64,000 bases of DNA from Prevotella sp. HUN102 (GTDB lineage Bacteria > Bacteroidota > Bacteroidia > Bacteroidales > Bacteroidaceae). Position numbers and translations under genes: made by a program. Positions 43,949-53,003 of the stretch are shown piece by piece. Under the pieces are notes generated by a model. It ran no database searches. It was not told the DNA's origin and saw nothing but the letters and a program-made list of their open reading frames with translations. The stretch spans positions 186,001 through 250,000 of the forward strand of contig NZ_JIAF01000001.1 of the NCBI RefSeq assembly GCF_000688375.1. The letters are read 5' to 3'. Within the stretch, counting starts at the first letter, position 1. Each line of letters starts with the position of its first letter.

Positions 43949-45610
43949 ATGCTCAAGCATCTATACATAAAGAACTTCACGCTCATCGACAAACTCGACA
44001 TCGATTTCCACCCCGGCTTCTCCGTTATCAGCGGCGAAACCGGTGCCGGTAAGAGTATCATCCTCGGTGCAATAAGTCTTCTGTTAGGCAACAGAGCCGA
44101 CAGCAAGCAGATAAAACAGGGCGAGAAGAAGTGCATCATAGAAGCCAAGTTCGACCTTTCAAAGTACGGATTTGAAGATTTCTTCGTCGAAAACAACATC
44201 GACTACGATTCCGAGGAAACGATTCTCCGAAGAGAGATTGCAGACAACGGAAAGTCGCGCGCCTTCATCAACGACACACCTGTGCCACTCACGCTGATGA
44301 AGCGCATCGGCGAACAGTTGGTAGACATCCATTCTCAACACCAGAACCTCCTTTTGCAGAAAGAGGATTTCCAACTGAACGTGATTGACATTATCGGACA
44401 GAATGCAAGCGACATCGCCAAGTATCAGAAGGCTTACAAGCAATACAAAGAAACAGAGAAGAAGCTCGAGCAACTCAAGAAGAACATAGCCGAAAGTGCT
44501 GATAACGAAGAGTTTATGCGCTTTCAACTGGACGAACTCTCCAATGCAAATCTGCAAGAAGGACTTCAGGAAGAACTGGAACAGGAAAGCAACACGCTCT
44601 CCCATTCAGAGGAAATAAAGTCGTCTCTCTTTGAGGCCGACAATATACTGAACGGCGACGAACACGGCATTGTCTCCAGTCTGAAGCACACCAAGGAGGT
44701 ACTTCGCAGCATTGCTCACGTCTATCCTAAAGCGGAGGAACTCGGCAATCGTCTTGAATCTGCCTATATTGAGCTGAAAGACATTGCCGATGAGATAAGT
44801 GCAGACACCGAAGATATAGATTTCGACCCTCAGCGTCTGAACTTCATCAACGAGCAACTCGACAAGATTTATCATCTGCAAAAGAAATTCCACGTCGCCA
44901 CCATTGGAGAGCTTCTCGAAATTCAGGAAAATCTGAAGAAACAACTGCACAGCATAGACAACAGCGATGAGGAATTGGAAGAAATGGAATCGCTCTTGAA
45001 CACCCAATTGGAAGAATGCCGAAAACTTGCATCCGTCCTTACAAAGGCACGATTGAAAGCTGCAAAGATAATTGAGGGCGAAATGAAAACCCACCTTGTG
45101 CCAATGGGCATTCCCAACGTGCAGTTCTGCATAGAAATAAAGGAGAAAAGCCTTTCTCCCGACGGTGCCGACAAGGTGCAGTTCCTCTTCTCTGCCAACA
45201 AGAACACGCCTGTTCAGCCCATTACACAAGTGGCTTCGGGTGGAGAAATAGCCCGCGTGATGCTCTCTCTGAAGGCAATGATCAGCGGCGCAGTGAAGCT
45301 CCCGACTATCATCTTCGACGAAATCGACACGGGTGTGAGTGGAAAGATTGCCCAACAGATGGCTTTCATTATGCAGAAGATGGGAAACAGCAACCGACAG
45401 GTAATAACCATTACCCATCTTCCACAGATTGCAGCCCTCGGTACATCGCATTATAAGGTGGAGAAACACGACACGGTCACGGGCACAACCAGTCATTTAC
45501 GCGAACTCAACACGGAGGAACGAATCGTGGAGATAGCGCAAATGCTCTCCGGAGCAGACATTTCAGACGCCGCAATAGAGAATGCAAAGAGCCTGCTGAA
45601 TGTGAATTAA
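43949..45610 (+). CDS. recN: DNA repair protein RecN
   Basis: A 553-residue SMC-like ATPase. MLKHLYIKNFTLIDKLDIDF and Walker A SGETGAGKSIILGAISLLLG at the N-terminus, a central coiled coil (about 150-400), and the C-terminal signature QVASGGEIARVMLSLKAM with Walker B PTIIFDEIDTGVSG and THLPQIAAL. RecN is recruited to double-strand breaks and supports recombinational repair. Length is normal. It follows DUF4835 by 3 nt. Confidence 0.96.
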   Translation: MLKHLYIKNFTLIDKLDIDFHPGFSVISGETGAGKSIILGAISLLLGNRADSKQIKQGEKKCIIEAKFDLSKYGFEDFFVENNIDYDSEETILRREIADNGKSRAFINDTPVPLTLMKRIGEQLVDIHSQHQNLLLQKEDFQLNVIDIIGQNASDIAKYQKAYKQYKETEKKLEQLKKNIAESADNEEFMRFQLDELSNANLQEGLQEELEQESNTLSHSEEIKSSLFEADNILNGDEHGIVSSLKHTKEVLRSIAHVYPKAEELGNRLESAYIELKDIADEISADTEDIDFDPQRLNFINEQLDKIYHLQKKFHVATIGELLEIQENLKKQLHSIDNSDEELEEMESLLNTQLEECRKLASVLTKARLKAAKIIEGEMKTHLVPMGIPNVQFCIEIKEKSLSPDGADKVQFLFSANKNTPVQPITQVASGGEIARVMLSLKAMISGAVKLPTIIFDEIDTGVSGKIAQQMAFIMQKMGNSNRQVITITHLPQIAALGTSHYKVEKHDTVTGTTSHLRELNTEERIVEIAQMLSGADISDAAIENAKSLLNVN

Positions 45611-45687
45611 GCCTTCATTCGTTGTAATAAAACAATGTGTAAGCAGTCAATTCTCAGTTCAAAATTTTAAAAATCGCAGTTCAATAT

Positions 45688-47343
45688 ATGAAAACCCTAT
45701 TAACGAGCATCCTTTTGCTCCTTTCAACAACAGTAACTTTTGCACAGTCCTCTGCCGTGAAGAATGTTGCAAACTCCACGTTTACGCTGACCACTTTCAA
45801 GGCGGACGGTTCCATTCTTGCAACATCAAACGGCGTATTCATCGCCAACGACGGAACGGCAGTCAGCCCGTGGAAACCATTCATCGGTGCCGACCACGCT
45901 GTCATCATCAATAATAAAGGCGAAAGGATAAACGTAGAGTCGCTGCTCGGTCTGAACGAGATATACGACTTGGTAAAATTCAAGGTCGATGCCTCCACCT
46001 CTGCCCCCGCTTTCGCTGCCGGCGTTTCCGGAAATTCAGGAGCTTGGATTGTAACAACATCGAAGAGCGGCGCACCTGTGAAGACTTCCGTCGATAAGGT
46101 TGAGAAGTTTATGAACAAATACAATTACAGCATACTGTCCTATCAGGTGGATGAAAAGAGAAATGGAGCCGCCGTGGTAAACGACAAAGGTCAGCTCATT
46201 GGCATACTCAATTCAGAAGGCAACGTGCAAAGTGCAACCGATGCAGCATTTGCACGCGATTTCAGGCTTACCGGCGTGTCGCAGAACGAACGGGCATTGC
46301 GCGAATGCGCCATCCGTGTAGCCCTTCCTGAAACGGAGGAAGAAGCCGTTATCGCCTTAATGTTTTCTGCCGACAAGCCAGAAAAATACAGAAACGGCAT
46401 CGTTCAGGAGTTTATCAAGAAATTCCCGAAGCTCAACGATGGCTATTTGGCCCTCGCAAACGACTATGTTGCAGCCCAAAAACTTTCCGATGCCGACAAA
46501 GCATTGCAGACCTCAATTGCCAATGCCGCCAAGAAGGACGAAGCACATTTCAACTACGCACAGATAATCTATCGCTCTGTGCTCAATCCGAATCTTGCCG
46601 AAAACGCAAAAGCACAGGGGTGGTCGCTCGAAAAGGCGATGAGCGAAGCACAGGAAGCCTATAAAATTAAGCCCGAAAACAGCTACAAGCACCTGCAAGC
46701 GCAGATAACCTACTCTCAGGGCGACTATCAGAAAGCCTACAACGACTTTGAAGCACTGACCCAGACAGACTTCAAGAATCCTGAACTGTATCTGGAAATG
46801 GCGCAGAGTCTTCAGCAAATGAATGGCGACGACGCAAAAATTCTTCAGCTATTGGATCAGAGCATCGCAGAATGCGACACCCCCTACGTGCAGACCGCCG
46901 CACCTTTCTTCTATGCGCGCGGCCAGCAGCACGACAAGATGGGCAACTACCGTAAGGCTATGCAGGATTTCTACACCTATGAATATTTCTACCGCGGACA
47001 GCTTGACGCCGATTTCTACTATATGCGTTCCAAATCTGAAAGTAAAGGAAAACTCTGGCAACAGGCATTGCAGGACATTCTCATAGCATCGCGCCTCAAC
47101 CCAACCGAACCCACCTATTGCGCCGAGGCCGCCAACCTTCTGTTAAGGGTAAACAAGCTTGACGCAGCAATCAGTGCAGCCGAAGAGGCCATCAAGCTCG
47201 CCCCCCAGTTTGCCGATGCCTATCTCGTGCTCGGCATAGCTCAATGCCAGAACAAACAGAAGGCCGAAGGCCTGAAGAGCATTCAGAAGGCCAAAGAGCT
47301 GGGCAACACTCAAGCCGACAGCTTCCTTGAGAAGTTCAAATAA
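45688..47343 (+). CDS. Exported trypsin-like pseudo-protease with TPR domain
   Basis: A 551-residue protein with a signal peptide (LLTSILLLLSTTVTFAQ). Residues about 20-195 look like a trypsin/HtrA fold, but the catalytic places are lost: the histidine loop reads GTAVSPWKPFIGAD instead of an xTNxHV type, and the serine loop reads RNGAAVVNDKGQLIGI, with Ala for the catalytic Ser. Residues about 240-551 are tetratricopeptide repeats (for example KAYNDFEALTQTDFKNPELY and PQFADAYLVLGIAQCQNK). It is probably a periplasmic binding or scaffold protein. It follows recN by 77 nt. The partner is unknown. Confidence 0.75.
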   Translation: MKTLLTSILLLLSTTVTFAQSSAVKNVANSTFTLTTFKADGSILATSNGVFIANDGTAVSPWKPFIGADHAVIINNKGERINVESLLGLNEIYDLVKFKVDASTSAPAFAAGVSGNSGAWIVTTSKSGAPVKTSVDKVEKFMNKYNYSILSYQVDEKRNGAAVVNDKGQLIGILNSEGNVQSATDAAFARDFRLTGVSQNERALRECAIRVALPETEEEAVIALMFSADKPEKYRNGIVQEFIKKFPKLNDGYLALANDYVAAQKLSDADKALQTSIANAAKKDEAHFNYAQIIYRSVLNPNLAENAKAQGWSLEKAMSEAQEAYKIKPENSYKHLQAQITYSQGDYQKAYNDFEALTQTDFKNPELYLEMAQSLQQMNGDDAKILQLLDQSIAECDTPYVQTAAPFFYARGQQHDKMGNYRKAMQDFYTYEYFYRGQLDADFYYMRSKSESKGKLWQQALQDILIASRLNPTEPTYCAEAANLLLRVNKLDAAISAAEEAIKLAPQFADAYLVLGIAQCQNKQKAEGLKSIQKAKELGNTQADSFLEKFK

Positions 47344-47365
47344 TCACGCTTTCGCCCCTCCTCAT

Positions 47366-47404
47366 AGCGAACAAAACTCCCTGTAAACTTGTTCGCTTCT
47401 CTCT
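47366..47404 (+). terminator. Probable terminator after the pseudo-protease/TPR gene
   Basis: A 9-bp stem AGCGAACAA (47366-47374) / TTGTTCGCT (47389-47397), 14-nt loop, followed by TCTCTCT rather than a pure T run. Confidence 0.5.
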
Positions 47405-47466
47405 GTCATTGATTTCTCCATACTCTTTCGTAAGGTGTTGAAAATCAAATAATAAAAAACAGTTTT

Positions 47467-47543
47467 CAAACGTGCGAAGAATGCAATCCATTCTTCGCAC
47501 GTTTGTTTTGCGTTTTTGCGAAGAATGTTCTGCAATCTTCGCA
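47467..47543. repeat. GTGCGAAGAATG palindrome pair, copy 4
   Basis: Perfect 17-bp arms CAAACGTGCGAAGAATG (47467-47483) and complement (47489-47505), loop CAATC; then a second 8-bp hairpin TGCGAAGA (47517-47524) / TCTTCGCA (47536-47543). The remaining gap to ileS (47544-48011) holds one 8-bp inverted pair ATCCGTGA/TCACGGAT (47746 and 47779) and no gene. Confidence 0.85.
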
Positions 47544-48011
47544 TACTTGCAATTTCATATTTTCTTATCTTTCTGTCCGAATACTTTTCTGCTCGAAAAA
47601 CTAAATGAAGGCAAGTTTGTCCTTATGATTGATTTGATGCTTTTTTCAAATTGTTTGTAGAGGCTATTGAATAAGTTAAAGTTGCGATTTTATGTTCGAG
47701 AACATCTGGAGTAAAGCTGTTTAAAGCTATATATAAAAAGGTGGAATCCGTGATATAAGGTAATTTGTAGATGTTGTTTCACGGATACTTTGTATTTTCA
47801 ATCAGATGGATATGCTTCTTTTTCAAGAACATTTATACAGCTTTATCGGGGCGAGGCAATCTGCCTGACTTATGGGAAAAGATATTCCGTGGCTTGCATA
47901 ATTTAAACTAATTGCGTTGAAGTAAAAGGAATTTGTATGATAATGTGAAGAATCTCTGTGAATTGATAATCATAATGGCAGAATAGAAAATTTGTTGAAC
48001 TGTGGCTAAAA

Positions 48012-48043
48012 TTTGGTATTTCCGACTATTCTTTATATCTTTG
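48012..48043 (+). promoter_or_regulatory. Promoter of ileS
   Basis: TTTG (48012-48015), 20 nt, TATCTTTG (48036-48043): full consensus match, with a leader of about 30 nt before ATG 48081. That is too short for a T-box-type leader. Confidence 0.87.
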
Positions 48044-48080
48044 CATACTCATAGAATTAAGGATTAACTAATATAGAAAT

Positions 48081-51000
48081 ATGGCAAAGAAATTCGCCGA
48101 ACATAATGGCCTGAACTTGGTCAAAACCAATAAAGAAGTGTTGGCAAAGTGGGAGCAAGATGATATCTTCCACAAGAGTGTGGATGAGCGTGAGGGCGAA
48201 CCTCAGTTTATCTTCTTCGAAGGACCTCCTTCAGCAAACGGACATCCCGGTATTCACCACGTTTTGGCTCGTTCTATAAAAGATACATTCAACCGTTATA
48301 AGACGATGCAGGGCTTTCAGGTGCACCGAAAAGCAGGTTGGGATACACACGGTCTTCCGGTAGAATTGGGTGTGGAGAAAGAATTGGGTATCACAAAGAA
48401 GGATATCGACAACAAGGCTTCTGAAAAGTATATCTCGACGGAGGAGTACAACCATAAGTGTCGGGAGAATGTGATGAAGTTTACGGCTGAATGGCGTCAG
48501 CTCACGGAAGAGATGGGCTATTTCGTAGACTTGGATAATCCTTATATTACATACGACAACAAATTCATTGAAACGCTTTGGTGGTTGCTCAAGCAGCTCT
48601 ACAACAAGGGCTTGCTCTATAAGGGCTATACCATTCAGCCGTATTCTCCGGCAGCAGGTACCGGTTTGTCGAGCCACGAGCTTAATCAGCCCGGTTGCTA
48701 TCGCGATGTGAAGGACACAACCGTTACTGCGCATTTCGATATTGCAGAAGAGGATTGGAAAACGTTTGTTTCAGAAAACAATATTCAGGCAAACGGATGG
48801 GGCAAGCCCTCGTTCCTTGCTTGGACCACAACCCCTTGGACTCTGCCCTCAAACGTAGCTTTGTGTGTGGGGCCTAAGATTGATTACGTTGTAGTTGAAA
48901 CATACAACCCTTATTCGGCGAAGAAGATTACGGTTGTCATAGCCGAAAATCTTGTTGCTTCTTATCTCAAACCTGAAGGAAAGGTTACCGATGGGGGCGA
49001 ATTGCCTGAATATCAGAATGGCGACAAGTATGTGCCTTACAAGGTGGTTGGAAAGGTTAAGGGTACGGCACTTGAAGGGCTGCACTACAAGCAGTTGATG
49101 CCTTGGATTAAGCCTGTTGAGAAGATTGGCGAATTTGCTCCTGCCTTTGTCAATGACTACGCAGCAGCACACAGCGACAAGGTGTTTGCCAGCGAGGATG
49201 GTCGCGACAGCTTCGTTGAAATGTCGAGCGAGGCTTTCCGTGTGATTCTCGGCGACTACGTAACCACGGAAGATGGTACGGGTATCGTTCACATTGCTCC
49301 TACGTTCGGTGCTGACGACGCCAAGGTGGCAAAGGATGCAAATATTCCTGCACTCTACCTTATTTCAAAGAAAGGCGAGACACGTCCGATGGTTGATCTT
49401 CAAGGTAAGTATTATGCGATTGCCGATCTCGATGGCAACTTCGTCAAGTTCTGTGTCGATGAAAAGGCTTATGGCAATCACGCAGGCGACTATGTGAAGA
49501 ATGCCTACGATCCTAAGTTCAATCCCGATGGAGTCTGGGACAAGAAGGCTACGGAGAAGTCGGAAGACTTGAATATCGTGCTTTGTATGGAAATGAAACA
49601 GGAGGGTTCTGCATTCCTCATTCAGAAACACGTACACAACTATCCACACTGTTGGCGCACGGACAAACCGGTGCTTTACTATCCGCTCGACAGTTGGTTC
49701 ATCAAGGATACGGCAGCGAAGGCTCGTATGGTGGAGTTGAACAAGACAATCAACTGGCAGCCGGAGTCTACGGGTACGGGACGTTTCGGTAACTGGTTGG
49801 AGAATCTGAATGATTGGAACCTGAGCCGTTCTCGTTTCTGGGGAACTCCTCTTCCAATCTGGCGTGATGACAAGCGAAATGAAAAATGTATCGGTTCTGT
49901 TGAGGAACTGTACAACGAAATAGAAAAGGCTGTTGAAGCAGGCATTATGAAGTCGAATCCTCTGAAGGAGCGCGGCTTTGTAGTGGGCGATTACAGTCAG
50001 GAAAACTACGACAGGATAGACCTGCACCGTCCTTATGTTGATGATATCGTGCTTGTGAATGACAACGGAGAGCCGATGAAGCGTGAGGACGACCTCATTG
50101 ATGTGTGGTTTGACAGTGGTTCTATGCCTTATGCGCAGTTGCACTATCCGTTCGAAGGCGAAATCAATGCAGAGGGATTGAAGAAGCCCGGCAAGACAGA
50201 AGCTGAATATCGCGACCTGTTGGTGCATTCCAATTATGAAGGAACTGCCGTTCCACCTGCATTCTATCCTGCCGACTTCATCAACGAGGGTGTGGACCAG
50301 ACACGCGGATGGTTCTTTACGTTGCACGCAATCGCTACGATGGTGTTCGACTCCGTAGCGTTCAAGAACGTTATTTCTACCGGTCTCGTGCTTGATGCGA
50401 AGGGCAATAAGATGAGCAAGCACGTGGGAAACGTTACGAATCCGTTTGAAATGATGGAGAAGTACGGTGCCGACCCTGTTCGTTTCTATATGATGACCAA
50501 CAGCGAACCTTGGGATAACCTGAAGTTCGACCCGGAAGGCGTGGATGAATGCCGCCGCAAGTTCTTCGGAACACTCTATAACACATATAGCTTCTTTGCG
50601 CTCTATGCAAATGTAGACAATTACGAACCGTCATTCAAGCAGGGCGAGAGCGTGTTGTCAGCCGATGCTACGGAAATTGACCGTTGGATTATTTCCAAGC
50701 TCAACTCACTGATAAAGAATGTGAGTGCAGAATTGGACAATTTTGATCCTACACGTGCAGGTCGTCTGATTGACAATTTCGTGAACGACGACTTGAGTAA
50801 CTGGTACGTCCGTCTGAATCGTAAACGCTTCTGGGGCAAGGAAATGAGTGCAGACAAGAAGAGTGCTTACGATTCGCTCTATATTTGCCTGATGACGGTT
50901 GCGAAGCTGCTTGCACCGTTGGCTCCGTTCTATGCCGATGAACTTTATCACGACCTCGGTGGCGAGAAGGAAAGCGTGCATTTGGACAAGTGGCCAGCAG

Positions 51001-51755
51001 TAGATGCAGCAGCAATCGACCTTGACTTAGAGGCGCATATGGATATGGCACAGCGCATTACCTCAATGGTGCTGGCATTACGCCGCAAGGTTAATGTGAA
51101 GGTTCGCCAGCCATTGGCACAGATTATGATTCCGGCTGTCGATGAAAAGCAGAAGGAACACATTAAGGCTGTGGCTGATTTGATCAGGAACGAGGTTAAT
51201 GTGAAAGAACTTAACTTCGTTGAAGGTCAGGGAGTTTTAGTTAAAAAGGTAAAGTGTAACTTCCGTGTTATGGGTAAGAAGTATGGCAAGTTGATGAAAG
51301 AAGTAGCTGCCAGAATGGACGCTCTCAATCAGGACGAAATAGCATTGTTTGAGCAAGTAGGTACCTATCAGTTCACTTTGGGCGACGAAAAGGTGGAAGT
51401 GGAGGTTGCTGATGTTGAAATCATTTCGGAGGATATTCCGGGTTGGTTGGTCAGCAATGAAGGAAACCTGACTGTTGCGCTCGAAGTGGAACTTACAGAC
51501 GAGCTGCGAAAGGAAGGTATGGCACGCGAACTGATTAATCGTATTCAGAACCTTCGCAAGGAAACCGGATTTGAGATTACCGATAGAATCATCGTTACGA
51601 TTGCCTCTAACGAGGAAACGAATGCAGCAATAGAAGCATTTGGCGAACTTATCAAGACTCAGGTTCTTGCAAATGAAATAAAGATTGCCGCCAACGATGG
51701 GGCAGAAGTGGAATTTGACGAATTTAAACTTAACATCTTGGTCAGCAAGGCTTAA
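48081..51755 (+). CDS. ileS: Isoleucine-tRNA ligase with altered class I signature (GIHH)
   Basis: A 1224-residue class I synthetase, longer than the roughly 940 residues of E. coli IleRS and like the eukaryote-type IleRS2. The signature normally read HIGH aligns here with GIHH (residues 57-60, in PPSANGHPGIHHVLA), the first and third residues being exchanged. The second motif is KMSKHVGN. The editing domain (AWTTTPWTLPSNVALCVG) and anticodon-binding domain are complete. It charges tRNA-Ile with isoleucine. IleRS2 enzymes are known for mupirocin tolerance. It has its own promoter and terminator. Confidence 0.96.
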   Translation: MAKKFAEHNGLNLVKTNKEVLAKWEQDDIFHKSVDEREGEPQFIFFEGPPSANGHPGIHHVLARSIKDTFNRYKTMQGFQVHRKAGWDTHGLPVELGVEKELGITKKDIDNKASEKYISTEEYNHKCRENVMKFTAEWRQLTEEMGYFVDLDNPYITYDNKFIETLWWLLKQLYNKGLLYKGYTIQPYSPAAGTGLSSHELNQPGCYRDVKDTTVTAHFDIAEEDWKTFVSENNIQANGWGKPSFLAWTTTPWTLPSNVALCVGPKIDYVVVETYNPYSAKKITVVIAENLVASYLKPEGKVTDGGELPEYQNGDKYVPYKVVGKVKGTALEGLHYKQLMPWIKPVEKIGEFAPAFVNDYAAAHSDKVFASEDGRDSFVEMSSEAFRVILGDYVTTEDGTGIVHIAPTFGADDAKVAKDANIPALYLISKKGETRPMVDLQGKYYAIADLDGNFVKFCVDEKAYGNHAGDYVKNAYDPKFNPDGVWDKKATEKSEDLNIVLCMEMKQEGSAFLIQKHVHNYPHCWRTDKPVLYYPLDSWFIKDTAAKARMVELNKTINWQPESTGTGRFGNWLENLNDWNLSRSRFWGTPLPIWRDDKRNEKCIGSVEELYNEIEKAVEAGIMKSNPLKERGFVVGDYSQENYDRIDLHRPYVDDIVLVNDNGEPMKREDDLIDVWFDSGSMPYAQLHYPFEGEINAEGLKKPGKTEAEYRDLLVHSNYEGTAVPPAFYPADFINEGVDQTRGWFFTLHAIATMVFDSVAFKNVISTGLVLDAKGNKMSKHVGNVTNPFEMMEKYGADPVRFYMMTNSEPWDNLKFDPEGVDECRRKFFGTLYNTYSFFALYANVDNYEPSFKQGESVLSADATEIDRWIISKLNSLIKNVSAELDNFDPTRAGRLIDNFVNDDLSNWYVRLNRKRFWGKEMSADKKSAYDSLYICLMTVAKLLAPLAPFYADELYHDLGGEKESVHLDKWPAVDAAAIDLDLEAHMDMAQRITSMVLALRRKVNVKVRQPLAQIMIPAVDEKQKEHIKAVADLIRNEVNVKELNFVEGQGVLVKKVKCNFRVMGKKYGKLMKEVAARMDALNQDEIALFEQVGTYQFTLGDEKVEVEVADVEIISEDIPGWLVSNEGNLTVALEVELTDELRKEGMARELINRIQNLRKETGFEITDRIIVTIASNEETNAAIEAFGELIKTQVLANEIKIAANDGAEVEFDEFKLNILVSKA

Positions 51756-51763
51756 CATATATA

Positions 51764-51816
51764 AAGGTCAGTTGAATGAATAGAAGAATTTCTATGGCAT
51801 TCGACTGACTTTTAAA
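51764..51816 (+). terminator. Intrinsic terminator of ileS
   Basis: A 15-bp stem with two G-T pairs, AAGGTCAGTTGAATG (51764-51778) against CATTCGACTGACTTT (from 51798). The inner ATAGAA/TTCTAT pairs further, and a TTTT run ends it. Confidence 0.8.
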
Positions 51817-51869
51817 CTTCTCAAAAAGACTTTAATCTAAAAATATTATCCTATTTAACTTACTACCTT

Positions 51870-52253
51870 ATGGAAACAAAGAAACGCTATAATGACGAGG
51901 AACTCGAGGAATTTCGCGTCATAGTGAATGAGAGACTGAGTGTGGCAAAGTCTGATTACGAAGAGACGATGAAGGTTCTTATGAATAAGAATACGAATGA
52001 CATCAATGACACATCGCCTACTTACAAGGCATTGGAAGAAGGAAGTTCCAATCAGACAAAGGAGGAATTGGTGCAGATGGCGCAGCGTCAGCAGAAGTTT
52101 ATTCAGGGATTGCAGGCAGCTCTCGTGAGAATAGACAATAAGACGTATGGCATTGACCGTCTGACAGGCGAGCTGATTCCGAAAGAACGACTTAGAATTG
52201 TGCCTCACGCAACGCTCAGCGTTGCTTCAAAGCAGGCAAACAAAGATCATTAA
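51870..52253 (+). CDS. TraR/DksA-like protein without zinc cysteines
   Basis: A 127-residue protein. The C-terminal IDNKTYGIDRLTGELIPKER followed by LRIVPHATLSV aligns with the globular domain of DksA/TraR proteins (YGIC..TGxxIPxxRLxxxPxA). All four zinc-binding cysteines are absent; even the single YGIC cysteine I recall in related Bacteroidetes proteins is Asp here. The N-terminal part is helical and charged (coiled-coil). DksA binds RNA polymerase in the secondary channel with ppGpp. Whether this one does is open. It lies between ileS and lspA. Confidence 0.8.
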   Translation: METKKRYNDEELEEFRVIVNERLSVAKSDYEETMKVLMNKNTNDINDTSPTYKALEEGSSNQTKEELVQMAQRQQKFIQGLQAALVRIDNKTYGIDRLTGELIPKERLRIVPHATLSVASKQANKDH

Positions 52254-52271
52254 ACTCCAAAGATTAAAAGG

Positions 52272-52307
52272 GAGCTGCTTATTCTTCATTGAGTTAGGCA
52301 GCTCTTT
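52272..52307 (+). terminator. Weak terminator or attenuator between the DksA-like gene and lspA
   Basis: GAGCTGC (52272-52278) pairs with GCAGCTC (52298-52304), leaving a 19-nt loop, followed by TTTC. It ends only about 11 nt before the lspA start, so read-through is likely. Confidence 0.35.
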
Positions 52308-52317
52308 CACAGATATA

Positions 52318-52980
52318 ATGAATATAAAGAAGAAAACGATAATCACCAGTCTGGTAATCCTTCTGTTGCTGGTCATCGACCAAGTTATAAAGATTACCGT
52401 GAAGCTCAATATGAGTCTCGGCGAATCCATCGTGATTTTCGACTGGTTTCATATCGAATTTATCGAAAACCGTGGTATGGCTTTCGGTATGGAATTGGGA
52501 AGCAAGCTCTTTTTGAGTATTTTCCGAATCGTTGCCGTAGGTGCAATGTCGTGGTATATATGGAAGAAAATCAAGGAAGGGGCACGCTTTGGCTATATCA
52601 TCGTGCTTTCAATGATTTATGCCGGTGCTGCGGGCAATATCTTCGATTCTTTATTTTACGGTGAAATATTCACAGCTTCGCAGCCGTATTTTATGAATGC
52701 GGAGCCTGCCACCTTGGTTCCGTGGGGCGAAGGCTATTCTTCCGTACTGATGGGCAACGTTGTCGATATGTTTTCATTCCCAATCTATCACGGAACCTTC
52801 CCTGAATGGTTTCCGATAAATGGGGGAGAAGAGTTTACGTTCTTCTCGGCAATCTTCAATTTTGCCGATGCCTGCATCACGGTTGGCGTGTTCATCCTTT
52901 TCATTTTCTACCGGAAGGATTTCAACGGATATATTCCCGGGAAAGAAACGGTGGAGGAGGAGAGCGAGGTTATTGAGTAA
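52318..52980 (+). CDS. lspA: Lipoprotein signal peptidase (signal peptidase II)
   Basis: A 220-residue membrane protein starting at ATG 52318 (the frame is open further upstream, to 52198, but those residues are unlike the family). SLVILLLLVIDQVIKITVKL, FIENRGMAFGM, GNVVDMFSFP and FNFADACITVG carry the conserved Asn and the two catalytic Asp residues. It cleaves signal peptides of diacylglyceryl-modified prolipoproteins. It is longer than the roughly 165 residues of E. coli LspA because of a loop around residues 115-150, usual in Bacteroidetes. Two lipoproteins follow in the window. Confidence 0.95.
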   Translation: MNIKKKTIITSLVILLLLVIDQVIKITVKLNMSLGESIVIFDWFHIEFIENRGMAFGMELGSKLFLSIFRIVAVGAMSWYIWKKIKEGARFGYIIVLSMIYAGAAGNIFDSLFYGEIFTASQPYFMNAEPATLVPWGEGYSSVLMGNVVDMFSFPIYHGTFPEWFPINGGEEFTFFSAIFNFADACITVGVFILFIFYRKDFNGYIPGKETVEEESEVIE

Positions 52981-53003
52981 AAAACAGTTTGAGTTGGATA
53001 TTT

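Noticed and set aside
44606-45496. Open frame of 296 codons antisense to recN
   Set aside because: Lies wholly within recN, composition is His/Leu/Phe-rich as expected for a mirrored frame, and no promoter box is present.
47746-47786. ATCCGTGA/TCACGGAT inverted pair in the ileS upstream gap considered as a T-box or operator
   Set aside because: It lies more than 200 nt upstream of the mapped-looking promoter and has no T-box features.
49365-50423. Open frame of 352 codons on the minus strand inside ileS
   Set aside because: It is fully antisense to the unmistakable IleRS gene, has no family-like motif, and is a codon-bias shadow.
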